A stretch of DNA of 64,000 nt, taken from positions 4,800,249 to 4,864,248 of the forward strand of contig NZ_CP016076.1 in the NCBI RefSeq assembly GCF_001941625.1, written 5' to 3'. The stretch is from Actinoalloteichus fjordicus. Lineage in GTDB: Bacteria; Actinomycetota; Actinomycetes; Mycobacteriales; Pseudonocardiaceae. Position numbers and translations under genes: made by a program. This document shows positions 18,701 to 26,380 of this stretch, piece after piece. Below the pieces are notes generated by a model, which was given only the letters and a program-made list of their open reading frames with translations, did not search any database and was not told the origin of the DNA. Position 1 is the first letter of the stretch. Each line of letters starts with the position of its first letter.

Positions 18701-19081
18701 GCGGACTCGCGATCCCGCGACCACTACTTCCAGGGCACCGTGGCGCAGTGGCTCTACGAGAACGTCGCGGGGCTGCGACCCGGCGACGCGGGGTATCGGG
18801 ACTTCGTGGTGCGGCCGGACGCGCGAGTCGGGGTGGACTGGGCGCGCGTCTCGCTCGACACGGTGCGCGGGACGGCCGCCGTGGCCTGGGAACGGGCGGG
18901 CTCCGGGCTACGCCTGAGCGTCGGCGTCCCGGTCGGGTCCGTCGCCGAGGTGCACGTGCCCGCCGAGTCCGCCGATGACGTCGTCAGCACGCCCGAGGCC
19001 GAGTTCCTCCGCATGGAGGCGGGCCACGCGGTGCTGCGCGTCGATCACGGCGACTGGGAGTTCACCAGCCGCGTCGGCTGA
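15797..19081 (+). CDS. Tat-exported alpha-L-rhamnosidase (GH78)
   Basis: Releases terminal L-rhamnose from polysaccharides or plant glycosides outside the cell. It is 1094 aa, starting at ATG 15797 after GGAGGA (15786-15791). The Tat signal has NRRGFLHTSALG (twin Arg at 7-8) and an alanine-rich core. Then come the N-terminal Ig-like domain (about 55-150), the lectin-like Bac_rhamnosid domains, and the (alpha/alpha)6 catalytic barrel (from about 650). The barrel has a candidate general acid Glu near 691 in FEKNGWTGD and the GADTMWEMWEADS segment near 965, and a C-terminal beta-sandwich closes the protein. No sugar transporter or rhamnose catabolic genes are adjacent. Confidence 0.94.
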   Translation: MGKGMNRRGFLHTSALGTGAGVAALSLSSVPAEAQDGHHDDERRSAGGRPGSLRVERTTVEYAETLLGTDVTTPRLSWVSAADGHGARQSAYQVQVTTDPANWASADAWDSGRVESDRSVGVDYAGEPLRPRTRYHWRVRVWDGRGRRSDWSAERWWETAMLGEDWQAQWVGAATPEAPLELDGASWIWSADASQETAPPGSRWFHGELRLPADAEVTRARIVATADDDFTLYLSGDQVLHAPEEVDTWRRAQLADCTAEVRAAGGRVVLAVVAHNRPGPSVNPAGLLLRLLVELADGQTAELTSGPGWRVTDTEPEGFPDPDVDDGTWTDAAVLAAYGAGPWGNGVDVSGPEQPAPLLRREFALPSPVTRARLYLSGLAYYEAEINGRRVGTQVLDPGFTDYAETVLYAVHDVTDLLRAGDNAIGVTLGRGFFGMTTGNAWNWNDPPWHGEPRLLVRIDVDHADGTQTTVVSDADWRITDGPTVSNSQFAGETYDARLAQRDWSSPGFDDGDWQAPAVVAAPAGTLSAQQHEPIEVLATIRPTAITEPSPGVHVVDMGRTMAGWTRLSVRAPEGTRIGLEHGEQLDDAGRVIGSNGLVPGRHQFDEYVCAGAGTEVWEPRFSYKGFRYVEVTGLPEAPHPEQVLGRLVHSAVPETSRFACSEGFYEQLDRAMRRTLLNNFHGLPTDTPMFEKNGWTGDVQVAAPTMLFAFDLSRFLGKWIDDIADSQDAAGQVPVIVPSSGWGFTDLAPTPEWTTVYPFLLREMYRVYADDRLAAQHWAPLVRYLDWEIGRLVDDLAITALGDWLPPGYQAGIPPEDTRLTATAYLCRALLNTAELGELLGHHETAARYRATAERCRTALNATFLGPEGHYRSDRDPEYRQASNAVPLAFGLVPPESEASVVASLAADIRDRGDHLNTGCLGTSVLLPVLSAHGHADLAHALATQRSYPSWGYWFDNGADTMWEMWEADSRSRDHYFQGTVAQWLYENVAGLRPGDAGYRDFVVRPDARVGVDWARVSLDTVRGTAAVAWERAGSGLRLSVGVPVGSVAEVHVPAESADDVVSTPEAEFLRMEAGHAVLRVDHGDWEFTSRVG

Positions 19082-19521
19082 ATCGGGTCCGTCGCAACGT
19101 CGGGCGCGAACGGCTCGGCCGGGCTGGTCGGGCCGCCGGATCGGAGGAGATCGCGGCGGGCCGGCCCGGCCTGGCCGAGAGCCCGGGACTCGAGACGTCT
19201 GCACGACAGGACGGCGCGCCGTCTCGAGGCCGGTCCGCCGAGGTCGGGCGAGCACCGTGCCCGCCGAATGATCCGCCCGTCCCCGCGTCGGGCCGCCGAC
19301 CGGCGCGGGGAAGCAATCCGGGCCCGGCCGCGTTGTGACAGGCGTCCGCCGCCCGAGGAACGACGAGTTCGGCGCCGGTCGCCGCGTCGCCCCGTGCACC
19401 GAGGCGATGCAGGCGTCGGCAGGCTCGCTCTTCCCGCCGGGTGCCCGCGATCGGTCCAGCGCCGGGACCGATCGCGGCCAGAACCGCAGCCGCGCGCACC
19501 GTGAATGGAGTCGCACCGTCC
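19082..19521. other. Gap without a supported gene
   Basis: About 440 bp. Short open frames in both directions are Arg/Pro-rich and lack ribosome sites. I see nothing definite. Confidence 0.3.
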
Positions 19522-20184
19522 ATGAGTGAGCCCATCCCCCCGAGTGAGCCCATCAAGGTCGACATCTGGTCCGACATCGCCTGTCCCTGGTGCTACATCG
19601 GCAAGCGCCGCTTCGAGACGGGCGTGGCGAAGGCGGGCGAGAACGTGGTGGTCGAGTACCACAGCTTCGAACTCGCCCCGGACACCCCGGTCGACTTCGA
19701 CGGCAGCACCGTCGAGTTCCTCCAGCGCAGGATGGGGACGTCCGCAGCGCAGGTCGAGCAGCGGTTGCAGCAGGTGACCGACATCGCCGCAGCCGAGGGA
19801 CTCGCCTGGGACATGGCGGCCGTCCGGCACTCGAACACCCGCAAGGCACACCGGCTCCTGCACCATGCCAAGGCGGAGGGACGACAGTCCGAGCTCAAGG
19901 AACGGCTGTTGCGTGCCCACTTCGAGCAGGGCCGCAACGTCGGACGCGACGAGGAGCTGGCCGAGTTGGCCGTCGAGGTCGGCCTCGATCGCGATCGGGT
20001 GCTGGCGGTGCTCTCCGGTGACGACTACGAGGACGCCGTGGAGCGGGACGTGCAGCTGGCGCGGCAGTACGGCATCCAGGGTGTGCCGTTCTTCGTGATC
20101 GACGGCAAGTACGGCGTCTCCGGGGCACAGGAGGCCGACTCCTTCGTCCAGGTCCTGCGCACGGTGCGAGCGGGCGGTGAGTGA
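19522..20184 (+). CDS. DsbA-family oxidoreductase (FrnE-like)
   Basis: Cytosolic thioredoxin-fold disulfide oxidoreductase of the FrnE/DsbA group, 220 aa. The active site C21-P-W-C24 follows the first strand (KVDIWSDIACPWC), and the cis-Pro loop GVPFFVIDGKYGVSGAQ is typical. There is no signal peptide, as usual for FrnE. ATG 19522 is chosen, with GGAG 11 nt upstream; GTG 19501 in the same frame is an alternative that adds seven residues. A small ORF begins just after its stop codon. Confidence 0.92.
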   Translation: MSEPIPPSEPIKVDIWSDIACPWCYIGKRRFETGVAKAGENVVVEYHSFELAPDTPVDFDGSTVEFLQRRMGTSAAQVEQRLQQVTDIAAAEGLAWDMAAVRHSNTRKAHRLLHHAKAEGRQSELKERLLRAHFEQGRNVGRDEELAELAVEVGLDRDRVLAVLSGDDYEDAVERDVQLARQYGIQGVPFFVIDGKYGVSGAQEADSFVQVLRTVRAGGE

Positions 20185-20188
20185 GGGC

Positions 20189-20383
20189 ATGGACGTCGAG
20201 TTGACGCGGGAGGACACGGGCTCGGCCGAAACGGCCCCGACCGGCCTGACGACCATCTCAGCCGCGCCGGGGCCGCTGCGGCTGCTGGGCGACTCCGATG
20301 CGATGGCCTGCGAGGGCGACGCCTGCCTGATCCCCGGTTCGACGGAGCCCACGGCGGGCGGGGCGGGTACCTCGACACGGTGA
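20189..20383 (+). CDS. Possible small protein with CEGDAC motif
   Basis: A 64-residue open frame starting 4 nt after the FrnE-like gene (ATG 20189; an in-frame GTG at 20177 would overlap that gene). Third codon positions are about 90% G/C, as in the certain genes here, and no real gene lies opposite. The one notable feature is the Cys pair in MACEGDACLIPG. I do not recognise the family. If translated, it would be coupled to the thioredoxin-fold gene, and the Cys pair could be a redox or metal site, but that is speculation. Confidence 0.4.
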   Translation: MDVELTREDTGSAETAPTGLTTISAAPGPLRLLGDSDAMACEGDACLIPGSTEPTAGGAGTSTR

Positions 20384-20711
20384 TCGGGCGGTGGCCGTCC
20401 GGTGCGCCGAGCGCGGCCCTCGGGATCGGGCGGCCGCCCCGCCGTCGATTCAGGCCTGCGCGGCGAGATCGGGCGGGACACCCATCGGCTCGGCGGTGAT
20501 CCCGCCGACGAACGCCCTGCCGCCGGTGCCCGGTCACCGACGGGATCGCAGCTGCCGGGAGTCCAATCCGTTCGCCTTTCGCGCGGCGACTCCAGCCCCG
20601 CGTCCGAACCGGAGGATTCCGGCCCAGGGGATCGAGACGCCGGCACGTCGAGCCGCTGATCACGCTGCGACACCGTCGAGAATCACCCGACTGCCTGCGC
20701 TCCGCCCTGTG
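20384..20711. other. Gap without a supported gene
   Basis: The exonuclease frame remains open back to 20391, but the upstream part has poor coding character. Nothing else is visible. Confidence 0.3.
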
Positions 20712-20744
20712 TGGACCGTCGGGATGATCCGCTACCTTCGGTGC
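20712..20744 (+). promoter_or_regulatory. Probable promoter for a leaderless exonuclease mRNA
   Basis: TACCTT at 20733-20738 fits the actinobacterial -10 pattern TAnnnT and ends 6 bases before ATG 20745, the spacing of leaderless transcripts. TGGACC (20712-20717) is a possible -35. No ribosome site precedes this ATG. Confidence 0.45.
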
Positions 20745-21533
20745 ATGATCCGATCCGGCATGTCCTGGTCCGACGGTCCGTTGACGGCCTTCGATCTGGA
20801 GACGACGGGGGTGGACACGGCGACCGACAGACTCGTGACCGCCACCGTCGTCGCCATCGTTCCCGGCGCTGAACCGGTCGTGTCGACCTGGCTGGCCGAT
20901 CCCGGCGTGGAGATCCCGGCCTCGGCCGCCGAGGTTCACGGGATCAGCACCGAACACGCCCGCACCCACGGTCGGGACGCCGCGACGGTCGTGGCCGAGG
21001 TCGCCGAGACCCTGGCCCGTGCCTGGTCTCCCACCACGCCGCTGTGTGTCTTCAACGCGAGCTTCGATCTCTCGCTGCTGCATGCCGAGCTGCGCCGCCA
21101 CCACGGCCGGGATCTGGTGCTCGCCGGTCCGGTCGTCGATCCGATGTGCATCGACAAGCACCTGGACCGCTACCGCAGGGGCAAGCGGACGTTGGGCGCC
21201 CTCTGCGAGCATCATCAGGTGCGGTTGGAGGACGCCCACAGCTCCACCGGCGACGCCCTGGCGTGTGCTCGGCTGGCGTGGCGACTCGCCAGGAGTCATC
21301 CCGAGCAGGTCGGCACCGTCGACCTCGCCGAGCTGCACGACCGCCAGGCAGGCTGGTACCGGACGCAGACGACCGGCTTCGCCGACTATCTGGACAGGCT
21401 GGCCGATCGGGAGGCGGACCCCGCCGAGGCCGAGCAGCTTCGCGGTCGGGCGAAGGAGGTCCGCACCACGGCCGACCACTGGCCGTTGCGCCCGACCGCG
21501 ATGCAGGCCGAGGTCTCGATCTCCGCAGGCTGA
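20745..21533 (+). CDS. DEDDh 3'-5' exonuclease (DnaQ/epsilon-like)
   Basis: Single-strand 3'-5' exonuclease domain protein, 262 aa, cytosolic. All DEDDh motifs are visible: ExoI with Asp17 and Glu19 (AFDLETTG), ExoII with Asp108 (FNASFD), and ExoIII with His165 and Asp170 (AHSSTGD). These coordinate two Mg ions. The C-terminal 80 residues are outside the nuclease fold and not recognised. ATGs at 20724, 20745 and 20760 are in frame; 20745 is chosen because a -10 element sits at leaderless spacing. Proteins of this type are common in actinomycetes as stand-alone genes, likely in DNA repair or RNA trimming. Confidence 0.88.
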   Translation: MIRSGMSWSDGPLTAFDLETTGVDTATDRLVTATVVAIVPGAEPVVSTWLADPGVEIPASAAEVHGISTEHARTHGRDAATVVAEVAETLARAWSPTTPLCVFNASFDLSLLHAELRRHHGRDLVLAGPVVDPMCIDKHLDRYRRGKRTLGALCEHHQVRLEDAHSSTGDALACARLAWRLARSHPEQVGTVDLAELHDRQAGWYRTQTTGFADYLDRLADREADPAEAEQLRGRAKEVRTTADHWPLRPTAMQAEVSISAG

Positions 21534-21551
21534 GCGCGGCGGGCGAGGGCG

Positions 21552-21578
21552 GGATCAGTCTGCTGTCAGCCCTGATCC
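21552..21578. terminator. Possible terminator between convergent exonuclease and VOC genes
   Basis: GGATCAG (21552-21558) pairs with CTGATCC (21572-21578) in the short space between two convergent genes. Confidence 0.4.
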
Positions 21579-21597
21579 GTCCGCCACGCTCGGGACC

Positions 21598-22017
21598 TCA
21601 CCCGCCCTGGCTGAAGAGCTGCCCGAACCGGATGCGGTTGCCGAACGGGTCCCGTAGCCCGCAGTCGATGCCGTAGGGCCGTTCGGTCGGCTCGTCGGTG
21701 AACTCGACGCCCTTGGCGAGCAGCTTCTCGTAGGTCGCGTGGCAGTCGTCGGTGGTGAACATGAGCCAGCCGCCCATCGCGCCCTTGGCGACCAGCTCCC
21801 GCACCTGCTCGGCGGTCGCCTCGTCCATCGACGGCGGACCGGGCTTCTCCAGCAGGATCTGCCTGCCGGGCTCGTTCGGCACCGTGACGGTGAGCCAGCG
21901 CATGAAGCCGAGGTCGGTGTCGGTGTGCAGGTCGAGGCCGAGGACGTCCACGTAGAACGTACGGGCCTCGTCCTGGTCGAGGACGTAGATCTGGGACTGA
22001 GTGATCGCGGTGAACAT
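21598..22017 (-). CDS. VOC-superfamily protein (glyoxalase/bleomycin-resistance fold)
   Basis: Paired beta-alpha-beta-beta-beta metal-site protein, 139 aa. Family features are the N-terminal ITQSQIYVLDQDEARTFYVDVLGLD, the central LLEKPGPPSMDEA region, and the C-terminal GIDCGLRDPFGNRIRFGQ. It starts at ATG 22017, only 10 nt after the stop of the AraC-type gene and without a ribosome site, so it is probably translated by coupling. The AraC-regulator/VOC pair is a recurrent actinobacterial arrangement. The enzyme activity is unknown; members include dioxygenases, isomerases and antibiotic-binding proteins. Confidence 0.9.
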   Translation of the reverse strand: MFTAITQSQIYVLDQDEARTFYVDVLGLDLHTDTDLGFMRWLTVTVPNEPGRQILLEKPGPPSMDEATAEQVRELVAKGAMGGWLMFTTDDCHATYEKLLAKGVEFTDEPTERPYGIDCGLRDPFGNRIRFGQLFSQGG

Positions 22018-22027
22018 GAGAAGGACG

Positions 22028-22450
22028 TTAATCAGCGGGCGTGGCGGTCGCTTCTCCGAAAGAACTCGGTCGCAGCCAGGACCTCGCGAAGCACGTCGGC
22101 ACCGGGAGCAGGGCGACCCGACGCCGGTAGAAGGTGGGCGACTCGCCGACGATGTCCCGAAAGGTCCGGCTGAAGGTGCCGAGACTGGTGAAGCCCACGT
22201 CGAGGCAGACGTCGGTCACGCTGCGGTCGCTCTCCCGCAACAGGGCCATGGCGCGCTCGACCCGCCTGCGTTGCAGATAGCGGTGCGGCGTCTCGCCGAA
22301 GGTCGCCCGGAAGGTGCGGATGAGGTGGGTCTCGGAGACGTGTGCGATCCGAGCCAGCGCGGGGATGTCCAACGGCTGTGCGTAAGCGAGGTCCATCCGG
22401 TCGCGGACCCGCAGCATCCGGCGGTTGGACTCCTCCACGGCACGACTCAT
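22028..22450 (-). CDS. AraC-family transcriptional regulator, DNA-binding domain only
   Basis: A 140-aa protein made almost entirely of the AraC/XylS double helix-turn-helix. The first HTH is DIPALARIAHVSETHLIRTF and the second SVTDVCLDVGFTSLGTFSRTF, each followed by its recognition helix. There is no N-terminal sensor domain, so regulation would come from expression or a partner protein. It starts at ATG 22450 with GGAA upstream. It is first in an operon with the VOC gene, which it probably activates. Confidence 0.9.
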   Translation of the reverse strand: MSRAVEESNRRMLRVRDRMDLAYAQPLDIPALARIAHVSETHLIRTFRATFGETPHRYLQRRRVERAMALLRESDRSVTDVCLDVGFTSLGTFSRTFRDIVGESPTFYRRRVALLPVPTCFARSWLRPSSFGEATATPAD

Positions 22451-22545
22451 GCGCGGATTCCATCACGTGCGTCGGACGAGACGGGCCGTTGACCTCAGGG
22501 ACTGGTTGAGCCGATCCGGTCCGGCCGAGCAGAGATCGATCTCCG

Positions 22546-22764
22546 ATGGAGGAAGGTCGCAGGACCGTCGTGCTCGACCACACCATCGTCTGGGCCCCGG
22601 ACCGACGGGCCTCGGCCGACATGCTGAGATCCGTGTTCGGCTTCGCGGCACCGGTCAAGCAGGGCCCGTTCCTCCCCGTCCGCACGGACAGCGACGGCAT
22701 CCTGGACGTTCGCCGCCGGACCCGACGGCATCGGCGGCCGCAACCCGCAGCCCGCATGACGTAG
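22546..22764 (+). pseudogene. Remnant of a VOC-superfamily gene
   Basis: Residues 9-55 (VLDHTIVWAPDRRASADMLR, then SVFGFAAPVKQGPFLPVRTD) match the N-terminal half of VOC proteins well. After that the frame turns into Arg-rich nonsense and stops. A +1 shift near 22700 restores a more plausible stretch (FAAGPDGIGGRNPQPA) before another stop. The family normally needs about 120 residues, so the gene is truncated and frameshifted. A strong GGAGGAAGG (22548-22556) suggests GTG 22570 was the original start. It lies divergent to the AraC/VOC operon. Confidence 0.55.
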
Positions 22765-23359
22765 GGTCAGTGCACCGAGACATCTCGTGCGTCGGCATTC
22801 GGTCCGACGCCGTCTCACGGCCCGCCGGTCAGACCGATCACGGATCGATCGACGGGGCACCGGAGACGGTCTCGCTCTCGTCGCCGTCGGGTGTGCGGGG
22901 CCGTCGAGCCCGCGCCTGAGACACCATCGGTCACCATGCCTGCACCGCCGGGCGCTCCTCCCGTCGGAGAGGCGCCGGACGCGCGATCAGCACGCACGAC
23001 ACGGCCGGAAGGCCGGTGTGTGAGCGCCGAGTCGAGCGCGGCCGAGCGAACGATGCACTCGAGTACGCGGGCCTCGGCGAGCCGTTCGACGGCACGATCC
23101 GTCGTCTTCGGGCCTGACGGCAGGCCGGCCTCGACGCGCCCGCACGCGGAGCCGGGAATCAGATCGGCACCGAACGGTTCGGATGAGCATCCCGACCGAG
23201 ATGACGTGCGGGACGCACGGCGGGCCCACGGGCGCCGACAGCGGTGCCCGCGCCCGCCGACAGGCGTCGACTTCCAACGCCTCGCGGCGGAGCGAAGGCA
23301 GCGGACCGTTCGTCGGGCCTGCCGCCCCACAGACCAGGGATCGACCAGCAGGGAGCACC
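22765..23359. other. Gap without a supported gene
   Basis: About 595 bp. Long open frames on both strands are Arg-rich artefacts of GC content. No operator or RNA gene is evident. Confidence 0.3.
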
Positions 23360-24502
23360 GTGAGTCAACTCAGTCTCGGAGTCATGTCGGGGTCGCGCAA
23401 GGAGAACGAGCGCAGACTGCCGATCCATCCACTGCACGTAGACCGGATCGAGGCGGGCCTGCGGGACCGGATCTTCCTGGAACAGGGCTACGGCAGCCGG
23501 TTCGGCGTGTCCGACGAGCAGCTGGCCGCGCACATCGGTGGAGTTCGGCCCCGTGATCAGCTGCTCGCGGAGTGCGACGTCATCCTCCAGATCAAGCCGC
23601 TGCCCGCCGACTTCGCCGAGCTGCGACGCGGCCAGGTGCTCTGGGGCTGGCCGCACTGCGTCCAGAACGAGGAGATCACGCAGCTCGCGGTGGACGGCGG
23701 ACTGACCCTGATCGCCTTCGAGGCGATGCACCACTGGCAGGCCGACGGCGGGTTCGGCCTGCACGTGTTCCACAAGAACAACGAACTGGCGGGCTACTGC
23801 TCGGTGCTGCACGCGCTGGAGATCATCGGCAGCACCGGCGACTACGGTCGCAGGCTCCGGGCCGTCGTCATCGGCTTCGGGGCGACCGCCAGGGGCGCGG
23901 TGACCGCCCTGAACGCCCACGGCGTGCACGACGTGGACGTCCTCACCAATCGCGGTGTCACCGCCGTCGGCTCGCCGATCCACTCGGCACGGATCGTGCA
24001 CGTCGAGCACGACGGCGACGACCCGCGCGGCAGCCAGGCGGCGACCGACGGGGTCCGGGTGCCGCTGGCGGACTTCCTGGCCGAGCACGACATCATCGTC
24101 AACTGCGTGCTCCAGCAGACCGACTCGCCGCTGACCTTCCTCGTCGGGGAGGATCTGAGCGCCTTCGCGCCGGGGAGTCTGATCGTCGACGTCTCGTGCG
24201 ACGAGGGGATGGGCTTCGACTTCGCGCGGCCGACGAGCTTCACCGAGCCGATGTTCACCGTGGGCGACGGCATCCGGTACTACGGCGTGGACCACAGTCC
24301 CTCGTATCTGTGGAACTCCGCCACCTGGGAGATCAGCGACGCGGTCCTGCCCTATCTGCGGACGATCCTGGCCGGGCCTGCGGCCTGGGAGGCCGACGAG
24401 ACCGTGCGGCGGGCGGTGGAGATCCGGGACGGCGTCATCCGCAACCCCGGCATCCTGTCCTTCCAAGGACGGTCGCCGGACTACCCGCACGCGCGCAGCT
24501 GA
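23360..24502 (+). CDS. N5-(carboxyethyl)ornithine synthase-like dehydrogenase (AlaDH/PNT family)
   Basis: NAD(P)-dependent amino-acid dehydrogenase fold, 380 aa, cytosolic. The N-terminal substrate domain has the Lys of LQIKPLPADF and the His of GWPHCVQN, in the places of the substrate-binding Lys and catalytic His of alanine dehydrogenase. The Rossmann motif VVIGFGATARGAV follows. The family resemblance is closest to N5-(carboxyethyl)ornithine synthase, which reductively joins pyruvate to the side-chain amine of ornithine or lysine. The segment DDPRGSQAATDGVRVPLADFLAEHD and the C-terminal SPSYLWNSATWEISDAVLPYL fit this rather than AlaDH proper. GTG 23360 follows AGGGAG (23350-23355). It is monocistronic; an opine-like role is an inference from family only. 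Confidence 0.82.
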   Translation: MSQLSLGVMSGSRKENERRLPIHPLHVDRIEAGLRDRIFLEQGYGSRFGVSDEQLAAHIGGVRPRDQLLAECDVILQIKPLPADFAELRRGQVLWGWPHCVQNEEITQLAVDGGLTLIAFEAMHHWQADGGFGLHVFHKNNELAGYCSVLHALEIIGSTGDYGRRLRAVVIGFGATARGAVTALNAHGVHDVDVLTNRGVTAVGSPIHSARIVHVEHDGDDPRGSQAATDGVRVPLADFLAEHDIIVNCVLQQTDSPLTFLVGEDLSAFAPGSLIVDVSCDEGMGFDFARPTSFTEPMFTVGDGIRYYGVDHSPSYLWNSATWEISDAVLPYLRTILAGPAAWEADETVRRAVEIRDGVIRNPGILSFQGRSPDYPHARS

Positions 24503-25139
24503 GTAGGCGAGCCGCGCGCCGAGCCGACCGCAGACCCGTGGACTCATCCGCACGCGCGCGGCTGAGCCTCGGGGCGGCGGCAGGTTCGCGGCGGCAGGGG
24601 GCAGGGAGCGAGCCGCCCGGCGCCGAGTTCGGACGCGGCGATCGGCCTCGGGTCCGAGGGCACGGACCGCCCCTGCGGACGCGCTGCCCTGGGCGTCGAG
24701 GCGACGTCTAGGGCCTGCCGCCGAGAAACCCCGGAGCCCGCCGTGGCCGCGCAGGCACCCGGGGGAACACGCTCGAGGAGAAGTCGCCGTCCCGATCAGG
24801 GGAATCGATCCGCCCCGGGCCGAACACCCCGGCTGAGCTGCGCCGTCACCCCCTCGCCCCGCATCCGGCCGGGGCTGGCTCACGAGTTCTTCGCCCGCGC
24901 CGCTGCCGAGATGATCGTGACGTGCGACACTCTACGGCGTCGTGGGGAACTAATAGGCTGTCGATCGGGTTGGACAGGGTGGTCGTCAGCTTTGTGTTCG
25001 TGTTTCACCACGCTCGCGGAAACGATGTTGCGGGCGCGCCGTCTCTGTTCTTGCAGGCCAAGCTGGAGAAGTCGCCGTCTGAGACCCGACCCGGGAACCG
25101 CACGGTGCGGACCCGTTCTGGCCCTGCGAAGGAGCAGAC
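24503..25139. other. Long leader region upstream of the cold-shock gene
   Basis: No gene is supported. The last 200 bp have a more A/T-rich stretch with the inverted repeat GTTTC...GAAAC (near 25010-25035) and should contain the csp promoter and a structured 5' UTR. The hairpin-forming ACCGCACGGTGCGG is at about 25097-25110. Confidence 0.35.
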
Positions 25140-25340
25140 ATGGCACAGGGAACCGTCAAATGGTTCAACTCGGAAAAGGGCTTCGGCTTCATCGCTCAGG
25201 AGAGCGGCCCTGACGTGTTCGTGCACTACTCGGAGATCAGCGGTGACGGCTACCGCTCGCTCGAGGAGAACCAGCGCGTCGAGTTCGACATCAACCAGGG
25301 CCCGAAGGGCCCGCAGGCTGTCGCGGTCCGCGCGGTCTGA
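25140..25340 (+). CDS. cspA: Cold-shock protein (CspA family)
   Basis: Single OB-fold nucleic-acid chaperone, 66 aa, the canonical length. RNP-1 is KGFGFI and RNP-2 is VFVHY, with the standard opening [18 protein letters not shown]. It keeps single-stranded RNA open at low temperature and in general stress. AAGGAG (25129-25134) sits 5 nt from the ATG, a strong site typical of abundant proteins. A perfect terminator follows 52 nt downstream, and a long untranslated leader is likely. Confidence 0.97.
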   Translation: MAQGTVKWFNSEKGFGFIAQESGPDVFVHYSEISGDGYRSLEENQRVEFDINQGPKGPQAVAVRAV

Positions 25341-25392
25341 GAACTTCCTTCTTAGCTCCGACCAGCGGTTTCGCTGACGCGGACTTCGAAGT

Positions 25393-25430
25393 GCCGATGC
25401 CCCCGACCCGGCTGGGTCGGGGGCATCGGC
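25393..25430 (+). terminator. Strong intrinsic terminator after cspA
   Basis: A perfect 17-bp GC-rich stem (25393-25409 with 25414-25430) with a GGCT tetraloop, followed by GTTTCC. This is the clearest terminator in the window. Confidence 0.9.
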
Positions 25431-25743
25431 GTTTCCTGGGGCCGGGTGCGCGGCGTTGGTCGCCGGGCGGTGCACCGGACGACGTCTGCCATCACGACTA
25501 CCGGCGCATGGCGCGAGACCCGCCGCCGAACGGGCGTGCTCTAACCCGCCGCTTTCGCCCTCTTCGTCTCATCAGACCGGCCGCGCCGGTCGGCCGGACA
25601 TGACGACCCGCCCGTCGGTGATCGGCAGTGCCGATCTGACGGACCTTGCCGACGCCTCCAGTGCGCAGCCCCATGGTCGCCTCCTGACCTGCGCCCCATG
25701 AGCAGGAGGAACGACCCGCGCGCTGGGGAACCGCCCAGCACAA

Positions 25744-25766
25744 AAAAATAATACCGTGTTATTTTT
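25744..25766. promoter_or_regulatory. AT-rich dyad operator overlapping the TetR promoter
   Basis: AAAAATAA (25744-25751) and TTATTTTT (25759-25766) are perfect arms around TACCGTG. The right arm contains TATTTT at 25760-25765, placed 6 bases before ATG 25772, i.e. a -10 element for a leaderless transcript. A dyad over its own promoter implies autoregulation. Confidence 0.7.
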
Positions 25767-25771
25767 ACCCC

Positions 25772-26380
25772 ATGGCACGAACCGCAGACACCGAAGCTCG
25801 ACGCAGGCAGGTGGCCGAGGCCCTCCTGCGCGTCATCGCCCGAGACGGGCTCGCCGGGGCGAAGCTGGCGAGCGTCGCCGCCGAGGCTGGAGTGTCGATC
25901 GGGTTGGTGCAGAGCTACTTCCGGTCCAAGGACGAGCTGCTGCGTTTCGGGATCGAGCACATGTGCACGCGGGCCCTCGAACGCATCGCAGAGACGCCCC
26001 ACGGGCAGACGGTCCGCGAGACGCTCCTCTCGGTCATGGACACGCTGCTGCCGCTGGACGAGGACCGCAGGCACGAGCTGGCGGTCTGGCTCGCCTTCCT
26101 CCCGACCACGCTGATCGATCCCGAGATGCGCCGTATCCACCAGGCCAACAGCAGGCAGTTGCTCGACGCGCTCGCCGCGGGCTTCGCCCACGCCCAGGAG
26201 ATCGGCGAACTCGACGAGCGACGCGATCCGCACGACGAGGCCGCCGCGCTGGCGGCGTTCACCGACGGCCTCGCCGTGCACCACCTCGCCACCGGTGACG
26301 ACTTCGACCGCGACCGCATCCAGCGGCTGCTCACCAACCACCTCGACCGCGTCTTCTCCGAAGGAACCCGCACGCCATGA
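25772..26380 (+). CDS. TetR-family transcriptional regulator (BetI-like C-terminus)
   Basis: Probable repressor, 202 aa. The HTH lies in GLAGAKLASVAAEAGVSIGLVQSYFRSKDELLRFG (residues about 30-62). The C-terminal domain, with WLAFLPTTLIDPEMRRIHQANSRQLLDALAAGF, is of the TetR_C_6/BetI type. Its ATG lies 5 bp after the AT-rich dyad and no ribosome site precedes it, so a leaderless mRNA and autorepression are likely. The stop overlaps the next gene (ATGA), making that membrane protein its natural target. Confidence 0.92.
   Translation: MARTADTEARRRQVAEALLRVIARDGLAGAKLASVAAEAGVSIGLVQSYFRSKDELLRFGIEHMCTRALERIAETPHGQTVRETLLSVMDTLLPLDEDRRHELAVWLAFLPTTLIDPEMRRIHQANSRQLLDALAAGFAHAQEIGELDERRDPHDEAAALAAFTDGLAVHHLATGDDFDRDRIQRLLTNHLDRVFSEGTRTP

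Noticed and set aside
22891-23556. Open frames upstream of the carboxyethylornithine-synthase-like gene
   Set aside because: Arg/Ser/Pro-rich composition in all frames, no ribosome site, and overlap with the true gene start.
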